This document shows positions 5,049 to 5,324 of a DNA stretch of 5,324 nt, piece after piece (the stretch's first letter is position 1; each line of letters starts with the position of its first letter). The notes below the pieces were generated by a model that was not told the origin of the DNA, ran no database searches, and worked only from the letters and a program-made list of their open reading frames with translations. The translations under genes and the position numbers were made by a program. Location of the stretch: assembly GCA_031556525.1 (NCBI GenBank), contig JAVBSS010000015.1:1-5324 (forward strand). The letters are read 5' to 3'. Source of the stretch: JAVBSN01 sp031556525 (lineage in GTDB: Bacteria; Bacillota; Clostridia; Lachnospirales; Lachnospiraceae).

Positions 5049-5057
5049 CAAGGCACA

Positions 5058-5324
5058 ATGGCTCGTATTTCAGGTGTTGATTTACCAAGAGAGAAACGTG
5101 TTGAGATCGGTCTTACTTATATCTATGGTATCGGTAATACTTCAGCAGTACGTATTCTTAAAGAAGCAAATGTAGACCCAAACACTCGTGTTCGTGATTT
5201 AACAGATGACGAAGTTCGTAGACTAAGTGATGTTATCAACGAGACACAACAAGTAGAGGGTGATTTACGTAGAGAAATAGCTCTTAATATTAAGCGTTTA
5301 CAAGAAATCGGATGTTACCGTGGT
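5058..5324 (+). CDS. rpsM: 30S ribosomal protein S13 (3' end missing)
   Basis: The first 89 codons of S13 are present and the frame is open at the window end. The protein is usually about 120 residues, so roughly 30 C-terminal residues, including the basic tail that reaches tRNA in the P site, are missing. MARISGVDLPREKRVEIGLTYIYGIG is the classic N-terminus with a helix-two-turn-helix region. RVRDLTDDEVRRLSDVI and EGDLRREIALNIKRLQEIGCYRG complete the recognised core. S13 lies in the head of the small subunit, contacts the large subunit (bridge B1) and helps hold tRNA. Nine of its twelve visible arginine codons are CGT, as expected for a very highly expressed gene. It normally opens the alpha operon (rpsM-rpsK-rpsD-rpoA-rplQ in Clostridia), which would continue beyond the window. 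Confidence 0.97.
   Translation, partial: MARISGVDLPREKRVEIGLTYIYGIGNTSAVRILKEANVDPNTRVRDLTDDEVRRLSDVINETQQVEGDLRREIALNIKRLQEIGCYRG

Noticed and set aside
4824..5057. tRNA gene, CRISPR array or insertion sequence in the rpmJ-rpsM gap
   Set aside because: There is no cloverleaf, no TTCGA T-loop context, no regularly spaced repeats and no transposase remnant.

Overview
The window is a stretch of the conserved bacterial spc ribosomal-protein operon running into the start of the alpha operon. Everything is on the + strand: rplR (3' part), rpsE, rpmD, rplO, secY, adk, map, infA, rpmJ and rpsM (5' part). The very AT-rich DNA, strong GGAGG-type ribosome binding sites, the secY-adk-map-infA-rpmJ-rpsM order and the four-cysteine (zinc) adenylate kinase all point to a low-GC Firmicute, most likely of class Clostridia. 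A Peptostreptococcaceae-like organism is a guess from general appearance, not something the sequence proves.

Region 1 (1-2777) is a tightly packed run of L18, S5, L30, L15 and SecY, with gaps of 1 to 25 bases and a Shine-Dalgarno sequence before each start. Region 2 (2778-2975) is a 198-base gap between secY and adk that is unusually rich in structure. It holds a terminator-like hairpin, then two 32-nt copies of an imperfect palindrome (27 of 32 bases identical) flanking a third hairpin. Region 3 (2976-4828) holds adk, map, infA and rpmJ. Adk and map are almost touching, a candidate promoter lies in the infA-rpmJ gap, and a U-rich terminator-like hairpin is built into the 3' end of rpmJ. Region 4 (4829-5057) is a 229-base non-coding leader before rpsM. 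It contains three segments that can pair in two mutually exclusive ways, a second composite palindrome and a perfect TATAAT box. Region 5 is the first 89 codons of rpsM, which runs off the window.

Together the genes supply ribosomal proteins of both subunits (L18, L30, L15, L36; S5, S13), initiation factor IF1, the SecY protein-export channel, the adenylate kinase that balances adenine nucleotides, and the methionine aminopeptidase that trims new proteins. They therefore link ribosome building, translation start, protein maturation and secretion.

The coding content is ordinary, and I see no new protein system. What deserves a second look is in the two non-coding gaps, above all the paired palindromes between secY and adk and the switch-like hairpins ahead of rpsM.
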